A DNA stretch of 64,000 nt from Pleodorina starrii (GCA_030267565.1 BRXU01000005.1:1-64000), one strand, 5' to 3'. Counted from the first letter of the stretch, positions 1 to 12,637 are shown. Made by a program: numbers and translations. Notes: a model not told the origin generated them from the letters alone.

Positions 1-1349
1 GCCCACACCCATGCCTCCGCCGCCCCCTCCGCATCCACCTGCACCGCCCCGCCACGCCTAACCCGCAGCGCAGTGTGGCCGCCGCGGAGGACGACGTCAG
101 CACCGCGTTCGGCCCGGGGAACGCGGGCGGGTGTAAAAGTAGCTGTGGCCGGCACGCTGCGCGGCCTTCACCGCCAACTCCATCGCCACCCGACGCTGCC
201 GCAGCTGCACCGCGTCGTCCTGCTCTTTCTCCGTCGCCGTCGCCGTCTCCATCGCCATCGCCGTCGCCGCCGCCGCCTCCACCACGTCGTCCGCCTTGCG
301 CTTGAGAGGGTGGCGGTGGCAGGGGCGTCGGCCACCCGCCGTTGCATCGGCTATGACCTTCGCAGCCCGCCTCGCCGCCGCCCTGGGAGCAGTGCGCAGC
401 CTGCCCGCCGTCGACGTCGCAGTAGTCGCCGGCGTCGCCGTCGCAGTCGCCGACATCGCCGCCGCCTCCTTCTCCACCGCCGCAGTCGCCGACGTCGCAG
501 TCGCCACCGCCGCCGCCGCCACCGCCGCGTCCTCCTCCTCGTCCTCCTCCTCGTCCTCCTTCTCCTCCGCAGCAGGCGCCAGCGGCTCGAGGCAGGGTGA
601 CCGCAGCGGCGCGGCTTCGTCGACGGGCGGCTGCATCACGAGCAGCGCGTTTTCCGCCACGACCAGCGTGACGGTGCCGCCCGTGGCCTTGACCAGCCAC
701 AGCGCCGCGTGCAGGAAGGACGGCGCGTCGTCCAGCGAGACGCGGCGGCGCTTACTTGGCAGCGCCGCGCCCATGTCCGCCAGCAGGCGCACCGCTTGGG
801 CGACAGCGTGGCGGGCGTGCGGCGTCGGCGGAGAAGGGCGAAGGCTACGGTGGAAGCAGCAGCAGGAGCGGCAGGAGCGGCAGCAGCGTTCGTGGCCGTA
901 GCGGCCACCTCGGAGCTCTTGCAGCCAGTGGACAGCGGTGCACACTGCTGCGCCGGACACACCGCTTGGCGAGAGCGCCGTCAACCCCGCCCGCCGCGGT
1001 GTCGGCTGCGACGGCGGGGACGGCCGCGGAGGCTGATGATGAGGTGGCTGCTGCTGATGAGGTGGCTGCTGCTGATGAGGTGGCTGCTGCGACGGCGACG
1101 CGAGGATGGGGATGCTGCTGCGGGGAGGGTGCTGCTGCTGGCCGCGGTGGTCACCACCATCATCACGGTGCCGCCGGCAGCGGTTGCCGGAACGCCCGCG
1201 AGCGCGCCCTTTGGGCGGCGAGGCAATCGCGTGCTTGGGCAGGAAGCGGCCGGCTGCTGCTGCTGCAGGCGAACCAAGCTGCAGCAGCGGCAGCTTTTGC
1301 GACGACGGCGTTTGCAAATTGGCGGAGGAGCGCCAGCAGCAGTCGTTTG

Positions 1350-1402
<53 letters not shown>

Positions 1403-1407
1403 GCCAT
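1..1407 (-). pseudogene. HNH-type nuclease ORF, unit 1, frameshifted and cut by the window edge
   Basis: This is the leftmost copy of the gene described at 3178-5157. The reading frame starts with the same poly-Gln N terminus at 1407. A run of four A (135-138) replaces the run of three A found in every other copy. The extra base shifts the frame, so translation ends at 97 after 436 residues with an unrelated short tail. The Gly-rich region and the zinc-loop nuclease motif are therefore not reached. The sequence that would encode them lies beyond the window start. A single-base assembly error in a short A run is an alternative explanation. Confidence 0.8.
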
Positions 1408-1533
1408 GTCTGTCTCTGCGGCAAAGCTGTATGTGCGCCTGTTTTACTGTATCTGCTCTGCTGCTGCTGCCTTCCCGCCTGCCTGCCTGCCTGTCTGCGA
1501 CGCACGAGACAAAAGCAAATCGTGCCCTCTCGC

Positions 1534-1604
<71 letters not shown>

Positions 1605-2632
1605 CGATGATGATGATGATGCCGCGCGCGCGATCAAAAGTAAAGCAGCCGCCCGAGTTTGATAGCAGCAGCTACCGATCGAGCTATCTAGTAGTCAAAT
1701 AAGCAAGCAGCCAAGTAGCAAGCAGCAGCAATCATATATAGTATAAGATATATATATATCATGTGTTACTACTATTATTATTATGATAAGCGGTGGTGCT
1801 GTGCCGGTCGAGAGAATGTTTTGGGCAGGGGCAGGGCAGGGCGGGCGGTTGACTAAGCCGTTGGACTGGCTGGGCGCGCGAGGCCGCCGCCCAGCCAGCG
1901 GGGCGCAACGACCCAACCCACAAAAAAAACGACACCATAGCAGAAACCCACCCGGCCATAATTTTTTTCAAGCTATTCATAATAACTCTGCCGAAGCAGA
2001 TGCGCAAAAGGAATACTACGTCCAAAAGATCTGGGGTAGGACAGGCACGGAACGGCCCTGGGGCAGGGTGCCAGGCCGCCAACACCCCATTTAAAATGTG
2101 CGCCTAGTCATGCTGAAGGTGTCCTCCAGCGGGGTCTCGGGCTGAAACGTGGCGCCTGGTGAGATCTGGCGTGGGCACGCCTGGGTGTGCACGGCCCTTG
2201 ATTGGCATCTTAACATTTTGCTGGCAGCCAGGCTTGTGCACAGCACGCGGATTAATTTTGGACATATGAATTGTGATATCCTGGATTTTATGGTAAAATT
2301 TGCGCAAATTTTGGTCCTGTGTGGGCCTCACGGCAATAATTTGTTTGAGGGCTCGGGATGGGTCCGGGCTCGCGAGGTCGTTTTTCTGGTGGTGCGCCGT
2401 ACTGCGGAGGGGTGAGCAAACTTTTGGACTGTGCAGAAACGCTTTAATACGACAATAATATTACAACTTCTGTTATTACCTTTCTTTCTTGATAGTAACA
2501 ATACTTAGCGAGGTTTAGTTTGGTACCGTAAGTTTCAATGACTGACGGCAACCTCGACTCTCCGCTGCGTCCACCTCTGCTTGAGCTGGGCCTTTTCCGT
2601 AGTGATCTTCTTCTCTTGATCAGTAGGTAGGT

Positions 2633-2794
2633 AACGACCAGTTCCGGGAAGGTAACGTGGTGCACATTGCTCGGGGTGAGAGCGTGGCCTGCCCGGTGGG
2701 CCTTCTGGAGAGGTACCTGAAGCTGTCGGGCCTGCAGGCTAACCAGCCGCTTTTTCAGGGTTTTAACGGTCAAGCCGCCCGCGCCGGGAAGACC
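2633..2794 (+). pseudogene. Tyrosine recombinase (XerD/integrase-like) fragment, unit 2
   Basis: A 54-codon stretch reads NDQFREGNVVHIARGES, then VACPVGLLERYLKLSGL, then QANQPLFQGFNG. This matches the middle of the catalytic domain of eukaryotic XerD-like tyrosine recombinases: the strand region after the catalytic lysine (usually KTDQxREG), a CPV helix start, and the LFxGF strand. The catalytic Arg, the His-x-x-Arg box and the Tyr are absent. The fragment starts at the repeat-unit boundary, with an in-frame stop just upstream, and runs straight into the telomere-like tract. It belongs to a different recombinase family from the gene at 38555-43512. Confidence 0.75.
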
Positions 2795-2796
2795 TC

Positions 2797-2837
2797 TAGG
2801 GTTTTAGGGTTTTTAGGGTTTTTTAGGGTTTTTAGGG
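2797..2837 (+). repeat. Interstitial telomere-like tract, unit 2
   Basis: Five TAGGG motifs separated by 3-6 T, close to the TTTTAGGG telomere repeat of Chlamydomonas-type algae. The tract directly follows the recombinase fragment. Confidence 0.85.
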
Positions 2838-3177
2838 AGTACTCATTGCGGGGGGTTTCGGCCACGGTTCTGCGCCTTCCGCACCCCACCCCGCACCGCA
2901 CGCCGCCCTACCACCCTCTCCACTTGTGTAGCACCCCGAATAACCGCGGCGCGCGGGCGCCGGCCCGCATTGACCGGTCGCCGAGCCCCCCAAACAGCCG
3001 GGGCAGTGGGGGATGTGTGTGTGTGTGGCACTGCGTGCACTCATGTACAGGGGTGTCGTCGGCGGGCCCCCCCCCCCCCCGCCTTGCCCCACCCATATTG
3101 AGTGCCCCCAGCTGCACCGTACACACACGCACAAACACGCACAAACATGCACAAACCACACACACAAACACGCACAG
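2838..3177. repeat. Unit spacer with poly-C, GT and CA microsatellites (repeated in every unit)
   Basis: Between the telomere-like tract and the nuclease stop codon lie a GTGTGTGTGT run (about 3013), a poly-C run (about 3066) and an ACACGCACAAAC-type run (about 3121-3176). Run lengths differ between units; unit 5 has the longest poly-C at about 14308. I see no gene here. Equivalent segments lie at 6588-6923, 10337-10671, 14076-14417, 17825-18163, 21505-21842, 25184-25522 and 28864-29201. Confidence 0.85.
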
Positions 3178-5099
3178 TTAATCGCCCAGCTCGACGGCGC
3201 GCGGTGGGGGCGGTGCCGCAAAGGCCACAGCAAGCGGAACGGCTTCACGCTGCGGCCGGGCCGCCAGCCCCGGCAGCCACGCCGACTCTGCGGGCCCCGG
3301 CGAGGTGACGGGTTCACGGGCAGGCACACTCGCGCACTCCAGCAGCCACTCGTGCGCCGCCGTGGAGCGGGCGGCGTTAACCGACCTAAATCCCCACCGC
3401 AGGTGCAGCGGGTTGATGCATCGTGCGTTGTCACAAATGTGCATGGCTACGGCTTCCTTCTGCGTACCCTCGGCGGCTGCTGTCGTTGCGTGTTCGCGAG
3501 CATCCACATGCTTCCAGCCGCCGCCACCCCCGCCGCCGCCACCCCCGCCGACGCCACCCCCGCCGCCGCCACCCCCGCCGACGCCACCACCACCCCCGCC
3601 ACCCCCGCCGCCACCACCCCCGCCACCAGCACCAGCGCCCGAACCCGCCGCCGCCGCCACTGCCGCCACCGCCGCCGCCGTGGGCGCAAGCGGCACGCGC
3701 ACACAGCCCCCCTCGGGTGCACCACCCACCGCCCACAGCGAGGCCCGGTGCGCCCACACCCATGCCTCCGCCGCCCCCTCCGCATCCACCTGCACCGCCC
3801 CGCCACGCCTAACCCGCAGCGCAGTGTGGCCGCCGCGGAGGACGACGTCAGCACCGCGTTCGGCCCGGGGAACGCGGGCGGGTGTAAAGTAGCTGTGGCC
3901 GGCACGCTGCGCGGCCTTCACCGCCAACTCCATCGCCACCCGACGCTGCCGCAGCTGCACCGCGTCGTCCTGCTCTTTCTCCGTCGCCGTCGCCGTCTCC
4001 ATCGCCATCGCCGTCGCCGCCGCCGCCTCCACCACGTCGTCCGCCTTGCGCTTGAGAGGGTGGCGGTGGCAGGGGCGTCGGCCACCCGCCGTTGCATCGG
4101 CTATGACCTTCGCAGCCCGCCTCGCCGCCGCCCTGGGAGCAGTGCGCAGCCTGCCCGCCGTCGACGTCGCAGTAGTCGCCGGCGTCGCCGTCGCAGTCGC
4201 CGACATCGCCGCCGCCTCCTTCTCCACCGCCGCAGTCGCCGACGTCGCAGTCGCCACCGCCGCCGCCGCCACCGCCGCGTCCTCCTCCTCGTCCTCCTCC
4301 TCGTCCTCCTTCTCCTCCGCAGCAGGCGCCAGCGGCTCGAGGCAGGGTGACCGCAGCGGCGCGGCTTCGTCGACGGGCGGCTGCATCACGAGCAGCGCGT
4401 TTTCCGCCACGACCAGCGTGACGGTGCCGCCCGTGGCCTTGACCAGCCACAGCGCCGCGTGCAGGAAGGACGGCGCGTCGTCCAGCGAGACGCGGCGGCG
4501 CTTACTTGGCAGCGCCGCGCCCATGTCCGCCAGCAGGCGCACCGCTTGGGCGACAGCGTGGCGGGCGTGCGGCGTCGGCGGAGAAGGGCGAAGGCTACGG
4601 TGGAAGCAGCAGCAGGAGCGGCAGGAGCGGCAGCAGCGTTCGTGGCCGTAGCGGCCACCTCGGAGCTCTTGCAGCCAGTGGACAGCGGTGCACACTGCTG
4701 CGCCGGACACACCGCTTGGCGAGAGCGCCGTCAACCCCGCCCGCCGCGGTGTCGGCTGCGACGGCGGGGACGGCCGCGGAGGCTGATGATGAGGTGGCTG
4801 CTGCTGATGAGGTGGCTGCTGCTGATGAGGTGGCTGCTGCGACGGCGACGCGAGGATGGGGATGCTGCTGCGGGGAGGGTGCTGCTGCTGGCCGCGGTGG
4901 TCACCACCATCATCACGGTGCCGCCGGCAGCGGTTGCCGGAACGCCCGCGAGCGCGCCCTTTGGGCGGCGAGGCAATCGCGTGCTTGGGCAGGAAGCGGC
5001 CGGCTGCTGCTGCTGCAGGCGAACCAAGCTGCAGCAGCGGCAGCTTTTGCGACGACGGCGTTTGCAAATTGGCGGAGGAGCGCCAGCAGCAGTCGTTTG

Positions 5100-5152
<53 letters not shown>

Positions 5153-5157
5153 GCCAT
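3178..5157 (-). CDS. His-Me/HNH-type nuclease-like protein, unit 2 (type A, 659 aa)
   Basis: Single open frame of 659 residues. In order: poly-Gln (residues 3-19) from a CAG run, Gln/Pro/His-rich segments including three PHQQQP repeats, a Cys/Arg stretch, a basic KRRR cluster, an acidic EEKEDEEEDEEED segment, Ala/Thr-rich linkers, a KRK cluster, long poly-Gly, and near the C terminus H573-x-C575, C580, N582-P-x-H585-L and N594. That last pattern matches the zinc-binding loop and catalytic asparagine of His-Me finger endonucleases (I-PpoI-type and phage HNH). Established for the family: metal-dependent DNA cleavage. Inferred here: a nuclear DNA nuclease. The ATG lies in the good context GACATGG, and an AT-rich TATATATA segment sits about 330 bp upstream. 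Substitutions between type A and B copies are four replacement to two silent, so selection on the protein is unproven. Much of the protein is low complexity; only the C-terminal motif supports a function. Confidence 0.65.
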
Positions 5158-5283
5158 GTCTGTCTCTGCGGCAAAGCTGTATGTGCGCCTGTTTTACTGT
5201 ATCTGCTCTGCTGCTGCTGCCTTCCCGCCTGCCTGCCTGCCTGTCTGCGACGCACGAGACAAAAGCAAATCGTGCCCTCTCGC

Positions 5284-5354
<71 letters not shown>

Positions 5355-6381
5355 CGATGATGATGATGATGCCGCGCGCGCGATCAAAAGTAAAGCAGCC
5401 GCCCGAGTTTGATAGCAGCAGCTACCGATCGAGCTATCTAGTAGTCAAATAAGCAAGCAGCCAAGTAGCAAGCAGCAGCAATCATATATAGTATAAGATA
5501 TATATATATCATGTGTTACTACTATTATTATTATGATAAGCGGTGGTGCTGTGCCGGTCGAGAGAATGTTTTGGGCAGGGGCAGGGCAGGGCGGGCGGTT
5601 GACTAAGCCGTTGGACTGGCTGGGCGCGCGAGGCCGCCGCCCAGCCAGCGGGGCGCAACGACCCAACCCACAAAAAAAACGACACCATAGCAGAAACCCA
5701 CCCGGCCATAATTTTTTTCAAGCTATTCATAATAACTCTGCCGAAGCAGATGCGCAAAAGGAATACTACGTCCAAAAGATCTGGGGTAGGACAGGCACGG
5801 AACGGCCCTGGGGCAGGGTGCCAGGCCGCCAACACCCCATTTAAAATGTGCGCCTAGTCATGCTGAAGGTGTCCTCCAGCGGGGTCTCGGGCTGAAACGT
5901 GGCGCCTGGTGAGATCTGGCGTGGGCACGCCTGGGTGTGCACGGCCCTTGATTGGCATCTTAACATTTTGCTGGCAGCCAGGCTTGTGCACAGCACGCGG
6001 ATTAATTTTGGACATATGAATTGTGATATCCTGGATTTTATGGTAAAATTTGCGCAAATTTTGGTCCTGTGTGGGCCTCACGGCAATAATTTGTTTGAGG
6101 GCTCGGGATGGGTCCGGGCTCGCGAGGTCGTTTTTCTGGTGGTGCGCCGTACTGCGGAGGGGTGAGCAAACTTTTGGACTGTGCAGAAACGCTTTAATAC
6201 GACAATAATATTACAACTTCTGTTATTACCTTTCTTTCTTGATAGTAACAATACTTAGCGAGGTTTAGTTTGGTACCGTAAGTTTCAATGACTGACGGCA
6301 ACCTCGACTCTCCGCTGCGTCCACCTCTGCTTGAGCTGGGCCTTTTCCGTAGTGATCTTCTTCTCTTGATCAGTAGGTAGG
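5158..6381. other. Spacer upstream of the nuclease ORF (repeated in every unit), no gene recognised
   Basis: Immediately upstream of the ATG are CTGCC repeats and a long GAT/ATC run (5284-5370) that varies between units. An AT-rich TATA-like segment (about 5482-5510) and an ATT run follow. The remaining 0.8 kb is lower in GC, with short open frames on both strands that I do not recognise. The same spacer occurs at 1408-2631, 8904-10130, 12643-13869, 16389-17618, 20132-21298, 23811-24977, 27491-28657 and 31170-32336. Confidence 0.8.
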
Positions 6382-6382
6382 T

Positions 6383-6544
6383 AACGACCAGTTCCGGGAA
6401 GGTAACGTGGTGCACATTGCTCGGGGTGAGAGCGTGGCCTGCCCGGTGGGCCTTCTGGAGAGGTACCTGAAGCTGTCGGGCCTGCAGGCTAACCAGCCGC
6501 TTTTTCAGGGTTTTAACGGTCAAGCCGCCCGCGCCGGGAAGACC
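6383..6544 (+). pseudogene. Tyrosine recombinase fragment, unit 3
   Basis: Identical by eye to the fragment at 2633-2794 and in the same place relative to the unit boundary and telomere-like tract. Confidence 0.75.
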
Positions 6545-6546
6545 TC

Positions 6547-6587
6547 TAGGGTTTTAGGGTTTTTAGGGTTTTTTAGGGTTTTTAGGG
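6547..6587 (+). repeat. Interstitial telomere-like tract, unit 3
   Basis: Same imperfect TTTTAGGG-type tract as in unit 2, with the same T-run lengths. Confidence 0.85.
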
Positions 6588-6923
6588 AGTACTCATTGCG
6601 GGGGGTTTCGGCCACGGTTCTGCGCCTTCCGCACCCCACCCCGCACCGCACGCCGCCCTACCACCCTCTCCACTTGTGTAGCACCCCGAATAACCGCGGC
6701 GCGCGGGCGCCGGCCCGCATTGACCGGTCGCCGAGCCCCCCAAACAGCCGGGGCAGTGGGGGATGTGTGTGTGTGTGGCACTGCGTGCACTCATGTACAG
6801 GGGTGTCGTCGGCGGCCCCCCCCCCCCCCCCGCCTTGCCCCACCCATATTGAGTGCCCCCAGCTGCACCGTACACACACGCACAAACACGCACAAACATG
6901 CACAAACACACAAACACGCACAG

Positions 6924-8845
6924 TTAATCGCCCAGCTCGACGGCGCGCGGTGGGGGCGGTGCCGCAAAGGCCACAGCAAGCGGAACGGCTTCACGCTGCG
7001 GCCGGGCCGCCAGCCCCGGCAGCCACGCCGACTCTGCGGGCCCCGGCGAGGTGACGGGTTCACGGGCAGGCACACTCGCGCACTCCAGCAGCCACTCGTG
7101 CGCCGCCGTGGAGCGGGCGGCGTTAACCGACCTAAATCCCCACCGCAGGTGCAGCGGGTTGATGCATCGTGCGTTGTCACAAATGTGCATGGCTACGGCT
7201 TCCTTCTGCGTACCCTCGGCGGCTGCTGTCGTTGCGTGTTCGCGAGCATCCACATGCTTCCAGCCGCCGCCACCCCCGCCGCCGCCACCCCCGCCGACGC
7301 CACCCCCGCCGCCGCCACCCCCGCCGACGCCACCACCACCCCCGCCACCCCCGCCGCCACCACCCCCGCCACCAGCACCAGCGCCCGAACCCGCCGCCGC
7401 CGCCACTGCCGCCACCGCCGCCGCCGTGGGCGCAAGCGGCACGCGCACACAGCCCCCCTCGGGTGCACCACCCACCGCCCACAGCGAGGCCCGGTGCGCC
7501 CACACCCATGCCTCCGCCGCCCCCTCCGCATCCACCTGCACCGCCCCGCCACGCCTAACCCGCAGCGCAGTGTGGCCGCCGCGGAGGACGACGTCAGCAC
7601 CGCGTTCGGCCCGGGGAACGCGGGCGGGTGTAAAGTAGCTGTGGCCGGCACGCTGCGCGGCCTTCACCGCCAACTCCATCGCCACCCGACGCTGCCGCAG
7701 CTGCACCGCGTCGTCCTGCTCTTTCTCCGTCGCCGTCGCCGTCTCCATCGCCATCGCCGTCGCCGCCGCCGCCTCCACCACGTCGTCCGCCTTGCGCTTG
7801 AGAGGGTGGCGGTGGCAGGGGCGTCGGCCACCCGCCGTTGCATCGGCTATGACCTTCGCAGCCCGCCTCGCCGCCGCCCTGGGAGCAGTGCGCAGCCTGC
7901 CCGCCGTCGACGTCGCAGTAGTCGCCGGCGTCGCCGTCGCAGTCGCCGACATCGCCGCCGCCTCCTTCTCCACCGCCGCAGTCGCCGACGTCGCAGTCGC
8001 CACCGCCGCCGCCGCCACCGCCGCGTCCTCCTCCTCGTCCTCCTCCTCGTCCTCCTTCTCCTCCGCAGCAGGCGCCAGCGGCTCGAGGCAGGGTGACCGC
8101 AGCGGCGCGGCTTCGTCGACGGGCGGCTGCATCACGAGCAGCGCGTTTTCCGCCACGACCAGCGTGACGGTGCCGCCCGTGGCCTTGACCAGCCACAGCG
8201 CCGCGTGCAGGAAGGACGGCGCGTCGTCCAGCGAGACGCGGCGGCGCTTACTTGGCAGCGCCGCGCCCATGTCCGCCAGCAGGCGCACCGCTTGGGCGAC
8301 AGCGTAGCGGGCGTGCGGCGTCGGCGGAGAAGGGCGAAGGCTACGGTGGAAGCAGCAGCAGGAGCGGCAGGAGCGGCAGCAGCGTTCGTGGCCGTAGCGG
8401 CCACCTCGGAGCTCTTGCAGCCAGTGGACAGCGGTGCACACTGCTGCGCCGGACACACCGCTTGGCGAGAGCGCCGTCAACCCCGCCCGCCGCGGTGTCG
8501 GCTGCGACGGCGGGGACGGCCGCGGAGGCTGATGATGAGGTGGCTGCTGCTGATGAGGTGGCTGCTGCTGATGAGGTGGCTGCTGCGACGGCGACGCGAG
8601 GATGGGGATGCTGCTGCGGGGAGGGTGCTGCTGCTGGCCGCGGTGGTCACCACCATCATCACGGTGCCGCCGGCAGCGGTTGCCGGAACGCCCGCGAGCG
8701 CGCCCTTTGGGCGGCGAGGCAATCGCGTGCTTGGGCAGGAAGCGGCCGGCTGCTGCTGCTGCAGGCGAACCAAGCTGCAGCAGCGGCAGCTTTTGCGACG
8801 ACGGCGTTTGCAAATTGGCGGAGGAGCGCCAGCAGCAGTCGTTTG

Positions 8846-8898
<53 letters not shown>

Positions 8899-8903
8899 GC
8901 CAT
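6924..8903 (-). CDS. His-Me/HNH-type nuclease-like protein, unit 3 (type A, 659 aa)
   Basis: Same length and motif set as the unit 2 copy. It carries a private substitution at about 8307 that changes a His to a Tyr (HARHAVAQ becomes HARYAVAQ), and one more GAT triplet than unit 2 in the leader upstream of the ATG. The frame is intact, with the HNH zinc loop near the C terminus. Confidence 0.63.
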
Positions 8904-9029
8904 GTCTGTCTCTGCGGCAAAGCTGTATGTGCGCCTGTTTTACTGTATCTGCTCTGCTGCTGCTGCCTTCCCGCCTGCCTGCCTGCCTGTCTGCGACGCA
9001 CGAGACAAAAGCAAATCGTGCCCTCTCGC

Positions 9030-9103
<74 letters not shown>

Positions 9104-10131
9104 CGATGATGATGATGATGCCGCGCGCGCGATCAAAAGTAAAGCAGCCGCCCGAGTTTGATAGCAGCAGCTACCGATCGAGCTATCTAGTAGTCAAATA
9201 AGCAAGCAGCCAAGTAGCAAGCAGCAGCAATCATATATAGTATAAGATATATATATATCATGTGTTACTACTATTATTATTATGATAAGCGGTGGTGCTG
9301 TGCCGGTCGAGAGAATGTTTTGGGCAGGGGCAGGGCAGGGCGGGCGGTTGACTAAGCCGTTGGACTGGCTGGGCGCGCGAGGCCGCCGCCCAGCCAGCGG
9401 GGCGCAACGACCCAACCCACAAAAAAAACGACACCATAGCAGAAACCCACCCGGCCATAATTTTTTTCAAGCTATTCATAATAACTCTGCCGAAGCAGAT
9501 GCGCAAAAGGAATACTACGTCCAAAAGATCTGGGGTAGGACAGGCACGGAACGGCCCTGGGGCAGGGTGCCAGGCCGCCAACACCCCATTTAAAATGTGC
9601 GCCTAGTCATGCTGAAGGTGTCCTCCAGCGGGGTCTCGGGCTGAAACGTGGCGCCTGGTGAGATCTGGCGTGGGCACGCCTGGGTGTGCACGGCCCTTGA
9701 TTGGCATCTTAACATTTTGCTGGCAGCCAGGCTTGTGCACAGCACGCGGATTAATTTTGGACATATGAATTGTGATATCCTGGATTTTATGGTAAAATTT
9801 GCGCAAATTTTGGTCCTGTGTGGGCCTCACGGCAATAATTTGTTTGAGGGCTCGGGATGGGTCCGGGCTCGCGAGGTCGTTTTTCTGGTGGTGCGCCGTA
9901 CTGCGGAGGGGTGAGCAAACTTTTGGACTGTGCAGAAACGCTTTAATACGACAATAATATTACAACTTCTGTTATTACCTTTCTTTCTTGATAGTAACAA
10001 TACTTAGCGAGGTTTAGTTTGGTACCGTAAGTTTCAATGACTGACGGCAACCTCGACTCTCCGCTGCGTCCACCTCTGCTTGAGCTGGGCCTTTTCCGTA
10101 GTGATCTTCTTCTCTTGATCAGTAGGTAGGT

Positions 10132-10293
10132 AACGACCAGTTCCGGGAAGGTAACGTGGTGCACATTGCTCGGGGTGAGAGCGTGGCCTGCCCGGTGGGC
10201 CTTCTGGAGAGGTACCTGAAGCTGTCGGGCCTGCAGGCTAACCAGCCGCTTTTTCAGGGTTTTAACGGTCAAGCCGCCCGCGCCGGGAAGACC
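10132..10293 (+). pseudogene. Tyrosine recombinase fragment, unit 4
   Basis: Same 54 codons as in unit 2. Here the open frame continues through the telomere-like tract and far into the antisense of the nuclease ORF (562 codons from 10156), a chance read-through of GC-rich sequence. Confidence 0.75.
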
Positions 10294-10295
10294 TC

Positions 10296-10336
10296 TAGGG
10301 TTTTAGGGTTTTTAGGGTTTTTTAGGGTTTTTAGGG
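10296..10336 (+). repeat. Interstitial telomere-like tract, unit 4
   Basis: Same imperfect TTTTAGGG-type tract. Confidence 0.85.
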
Positions 10337-10671
10337 AGTACTCATTGCGGGGGGTTTCGGCCACGGTTCTGCGCCTTCCGCACCCCACCCCGCACCGCAC
10401 GCCGCCCTACCACCCTCTCCACTTGTGTAGCACCCCGAATAACCGCGGCGCGCGGGCGCCGGCCCGCATTGACCGGTCGCCGAGCCCCCCAAACAGCCGG
10501 GGCAGTGGGGGATGTGTGTGTGTGTGGCACTGCGTGCACTCATGTACAGGGGTGTCGTCGGCGGGCCCCCCCCCCCCCCGCCTTGCCCCACCCATATTGA
10601 GTGCCCCCAGCTGCACCGTACACACACGCACAAACACGCACAAACATGCACAAACACACAAACACGCACAG

Positions 10672-12593
10672 TTAATCGCCCAGCTCGACGGCGCGCGGTG
10701 GGGGCGGTGCCGCAAAGGCCACAGCAAGCGGAACGGCTTCACGCTGCGGCCGGGCCGCCAGCCCCGGCAGCCACGCCGACTCTGCGGGCCCCGGCGAGGT
10801 GACGGGTTCACGGGCAGGCACACTCGCGCACTCCAGCAGCCACTCGTGCGCCGCCGTGGAGCGGGCGGCGTTAACCGACCTAAATCCCCACCGCAGGTGC
10901 AGCGGGTTGATGCATCGTGCGTTGTCACAAATGTGCATGGCTACGGCTTCCTTCTGCGTACCCTCGGCGGCTGCTGTCGTTGCGTGTTCGCGAGCATCCA
11001 CATGCTTCCAGCCGCCGCCACCCCCGCCGCCGCCACCCCCGCCGACGCCACCCCCGCCGCCGCCACCCCCGCCGACGCCACCACCACCCCCGCCACCCCC
11101 GCCGCCACCACCCCCGCCACCAGCACCAGCGCCCGAACCCGCCGCCGCCGCCACTGCCGCCACCGCCGCCGCCGTGGGCGCAAGCGGCACGCGCACACAG
11201 CCCCCCTCGGGTGCACCACCCACCGCCCACAGCGAGGCCCGGTGCGCCCACACCCATGCCTCCGCCGCCCCCTCCGCATCCACCTGCACCGCCCCGCCAC
11301 GCCTAACCCGCAGCGCAGTGTGGCCGCCGCGGAGGACGACGTCAGCACCGCGTTCGGCCCGGGGAACGCGGGCGGGTGTAAAGTAGCTGTGGCCGGCACG
11401 CTGCGCGGCCTTCACCGCCAACTCCATCGCCACCCGACGCTGCCGCAGCTGCACCGCGTCGTCCTGCTCTTTCTCCGTCGCCGTCGCCGTCTCCATCGCC
11501 GTCGCCGTCGCCGCCGCCGCCTCCACCACGTCGTCCGCCTTGCGCTTGAGAGGGTGGCGGTGGCAGGGGCGTCGGCCACCCGCCGTTGCATCGGCTATGA
11601 CCTTCGCAGCCCGCCTCGCCGCCGCCCTGGGAGCAGTGCACAGCCTGCCCGCCGTCGACGTCGCAGTAGTCGCCGGCGTCGCCGTCGCAGTCGCCGACGT
11701 CGCCGCCGCCTCCTTCTCCACCGCCGCAGTCGCCGACGTCGCTGTCGCCACCGCCGCCGCCGCCACCGCCGCGTCCTCCTCCTCGTCCTCCTCCTCGTCC
11801 TCCTTCTCCTCCGCAGCAGGCGCCAGCGGCTCGAGGCAGGGTGACCGCAGCGGCGCGGCTTCGTCGACGGGCGGCTGCATCACGAGCAGCGCGTTTTCCG
11901 CCACGACCAGCGTGACGGTGCCGCCCGTGGCCTTGACCAGCCACAGCGCCGCGTGCAGGAAGGACGGCGCGTCGTCCAGCGAGACGCGGCGGCGCTTACT
12001 TGGCAGCGCCGCGCCCATGTCCGCCAGCAGGCGCACCGCTTGGGCGACAGCGTGGCGGGCGTGCGGCGTCGGCGGAGAAGGGTGAAGGCTACGGTGGAAG
12101 CAGCAGCAGGAGCGGCAGGAGCGGCAGCAGCGTTCGTGGCCGTAGCGGCCACCTCGGAGCTCTTGCAGCCAGTGGACAGCGGTGCACACTGCTGCGCCGG
12201 ACACACCGCTTGGCGAGAGCGCCGTCAACCCCGCCCGCCGCGGTGTCGGCTGCGACGGCGGGGACGGCCGCGGAGGCTGATGATGAGGTGGCTGCTGCTG
12301 ATGAGGTGGCTGCTGCTGATGAGGTGGCTGCTGCGACGGCGACGCGAGGATGGGGATGCTGCTGCGGGGAGGGTGCTGCTGCTGGCCGCGGTGGTCACCA
12401 CCATCATCACGGTGCCGCCGGCAGCGGTTGCCGGAACGCCCGCGAGCGCGCCCTTTGGGCGGCGAGGCAATCGCGTGCTTGGGCAGGAAGCGACCGGCTG
12501 CTGCTGCTGCAGGCGAACCAAGCTGCAGCAGCGGCAGCTTTTGCGACGACGGCGTTTGCAAATTGGCGGAGGAGCGCCAGCAGCAGTCGTTTG

Positions 12594-12637
<44 letters not shown>

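Noticed and set aside
1106..1702. Plus-strand frames with long Met, Asp, Leu, Ala or Cys runs
   Set aside because: They are the three frames of the GAT and CTG trinucleotide runs; the minus-strand reading with poly-Gln and an HNH motif is the better gene.
3305..3892. Plus-strand 195-codon poly-Pro frame (repeated in every unit)
   Set aside because: It is the antisense of the poly-Gly region of the nuclease ORF; GGC/GGT repeats read as CCG/CCA on the other strand. No domain.
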